Shown here piece after piece: positions 14,487-14,759 of a DNA stretch of 14,759 bases. Positions within the stretch are counted from its first letter, which is position 1. Each line of letters starts with the position of its first letter. The stretch comes from Ruminococcus sp. (GTDB lineage Bacteria > Bacillota > Clostridia > Oscillospirales > Acutalibacteraceae): the NCBI GenBank assembly GCA_023667385.1, contig JAMPAE010000019.1, positions 1-14,759 on the forward strand. The letters run 5' to 3'. The position numbers and the translations under genes were made by a program. The notes under the pieces were generated by a model. The model was not told the DNA's origin, ran no database searches, and worked only from the letters and a program-made list of their open reading frames with translations.

Positions 14487-14505
14487 TTTTGTTGAATCAA
14501 CAAAA
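14487..14505. repeat. 19-bp palindrome upstream of the Na/Pi symporter promoter
   Basis: TTTTGTTGA-A-TCAACAAAA, perfect 9-bp arms around one base, about 33 bp upstream of the symporter -10. It has the size and position of a dimeric regulator site; the regulator is not known. Confidence 0.5.
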
Positions 14506-14580
14506 CTTTGGCTATCGCTGATAAAAACAATTAGATTTTGCACAAACTTTCATCACAAATTCACAGTGCAAATTTTTCAG

Positions 14581-14614
14581 ATAAAATTAAAAACACTCGG
14601 GGAGAAACCGAGTG
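14581..14614 (-). terminator. Intrinsic terminator of a transcript entering from the right
   Basis: CACTCGG (14594-14600) pairs with CCGAGTG (14608-14614), 7-base loop. On the minus strand it is followed by TTTTTAATTTTAT; on the plus strand only TTTT follows (after one C). It probably ends a minus-strand gene or RNA that begins beyond the right edge. Confidence 0.75.
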
Positions 14615-14759
14615 CTTTTAAAAGGAGAAAATACGAAGAAAACATTATTGTGAAGCTGTCATAATTTAGGCAATCATTTTTGAGATGTCTCTCGTTTGAT
14701 TGCAGGTATATATTACATCACTTCAAATCAAAAATCAAGCCTTTTTCAACATTTTTTTT

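Larger units (their letters stand above)
14401..14759. other. Gene-free right end of the window
   Basis: No convincing coding frame was found. The stretch holds the symporter leader and -10 box, the 19-bp palindrome (14487-14505), a loose hairpin TTTGCAC/GTGCAAA (14537-14572) and the terminator at 14581-14614. Bases 14615-14759 hold no recognised feature; all three minus-strand frames entering from the edge stop within about 45 bases, so only the last few codons of a gene could lie there. Confidence 0.6.

Noticed and set aside
14537..14577. Plus-strand terminator TTTGCAC...GTGCAAATTTTT
   Set aside because: The 22-base loop and A+T-rich 7-bp stem are weak, and no plus-strand gene precedes it.
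1..14759. CRISPR arrays, tRNA or rRNA genes, prophage or complete insertion sequences
   Set aside because: No spaced direct repeats, cloverleaf-like sequences, rRNA motifs or transposase/phage genes were seen.

Overview
The window looks like a chromosomal segment of a low-to-moderate GC, endospore-forming member of the Clostridia (Firmicutes). The sporulation phosphatase gene spoIIE, purine-rich AGGAGG-type ribosome binding sites, sigma-A-type promoters and many intrinsic terminators all point that way. Some families here (Cys4 mini-protein, C39-like protein next to a GPH transporter) suggest a gut Oscillospiraceae/Ruminococcaceae-like relative, but this is inference. No rRNA, tRNA, CRISPR array, complete insertion sequence or phage gene is visible.

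Layout. 1-1398 (-): a long open frame with no stop that runs off the left edge, encoding an acidic soluble protein I do not recognise. It is divergent from spoIIE (1619-3916, +), which has a Spo0A-type promoter and its own terminator. 3990-4893: an A+T-rich islet with a 129-bp MITE-like inverted-repeat element, an intrinsic terminator that abuts the ribosome binding site of the next gene, and a zinc-ribbon membrane protein. 5096-5629 (+): family I inorganic pyrophosphatase (ppa), ending in a bidirectional terminator shared with the convergent minus-strand block.

From 5706 to 14400 every gene is on the minus strand. In transcription order from the right: a Na+/phosphate symporter with a PhoU-like tail; a 59-aa Cys4 mini-protein; a secreted alpha/beta hydrolase; a two-gene operon of a C39-like putative cysteine peptidase and a GPH-type transporter; a lipid kinase of the diacylglycerol kinase/YegS family; a 32-aa amphipathic microprotein; and a membrane-anchored alpha/beta hydrolase. 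Most of these units have their own promoter and terminator, so this is a run of short transcription units rather than one operon. The common thread is loose: phosphate/pyrophosphate handling (ppa, Na/Pi symporter), envelope lipids (lipid kinase, hydrolases) and sporulation (spoIIE).

Most worth a second look: the 32-aa ORF with a perfect consensus promoter, perfect Shine-Dalgarno and dedicated terminator; the terminator that any transcript of the zinc-ribbon gene must read through; the MITE-like element beside it; and the Spo0A-box promoter of spoIIE with its 21-bp spacer. All calls are from reading the sequence; no database search was possible.
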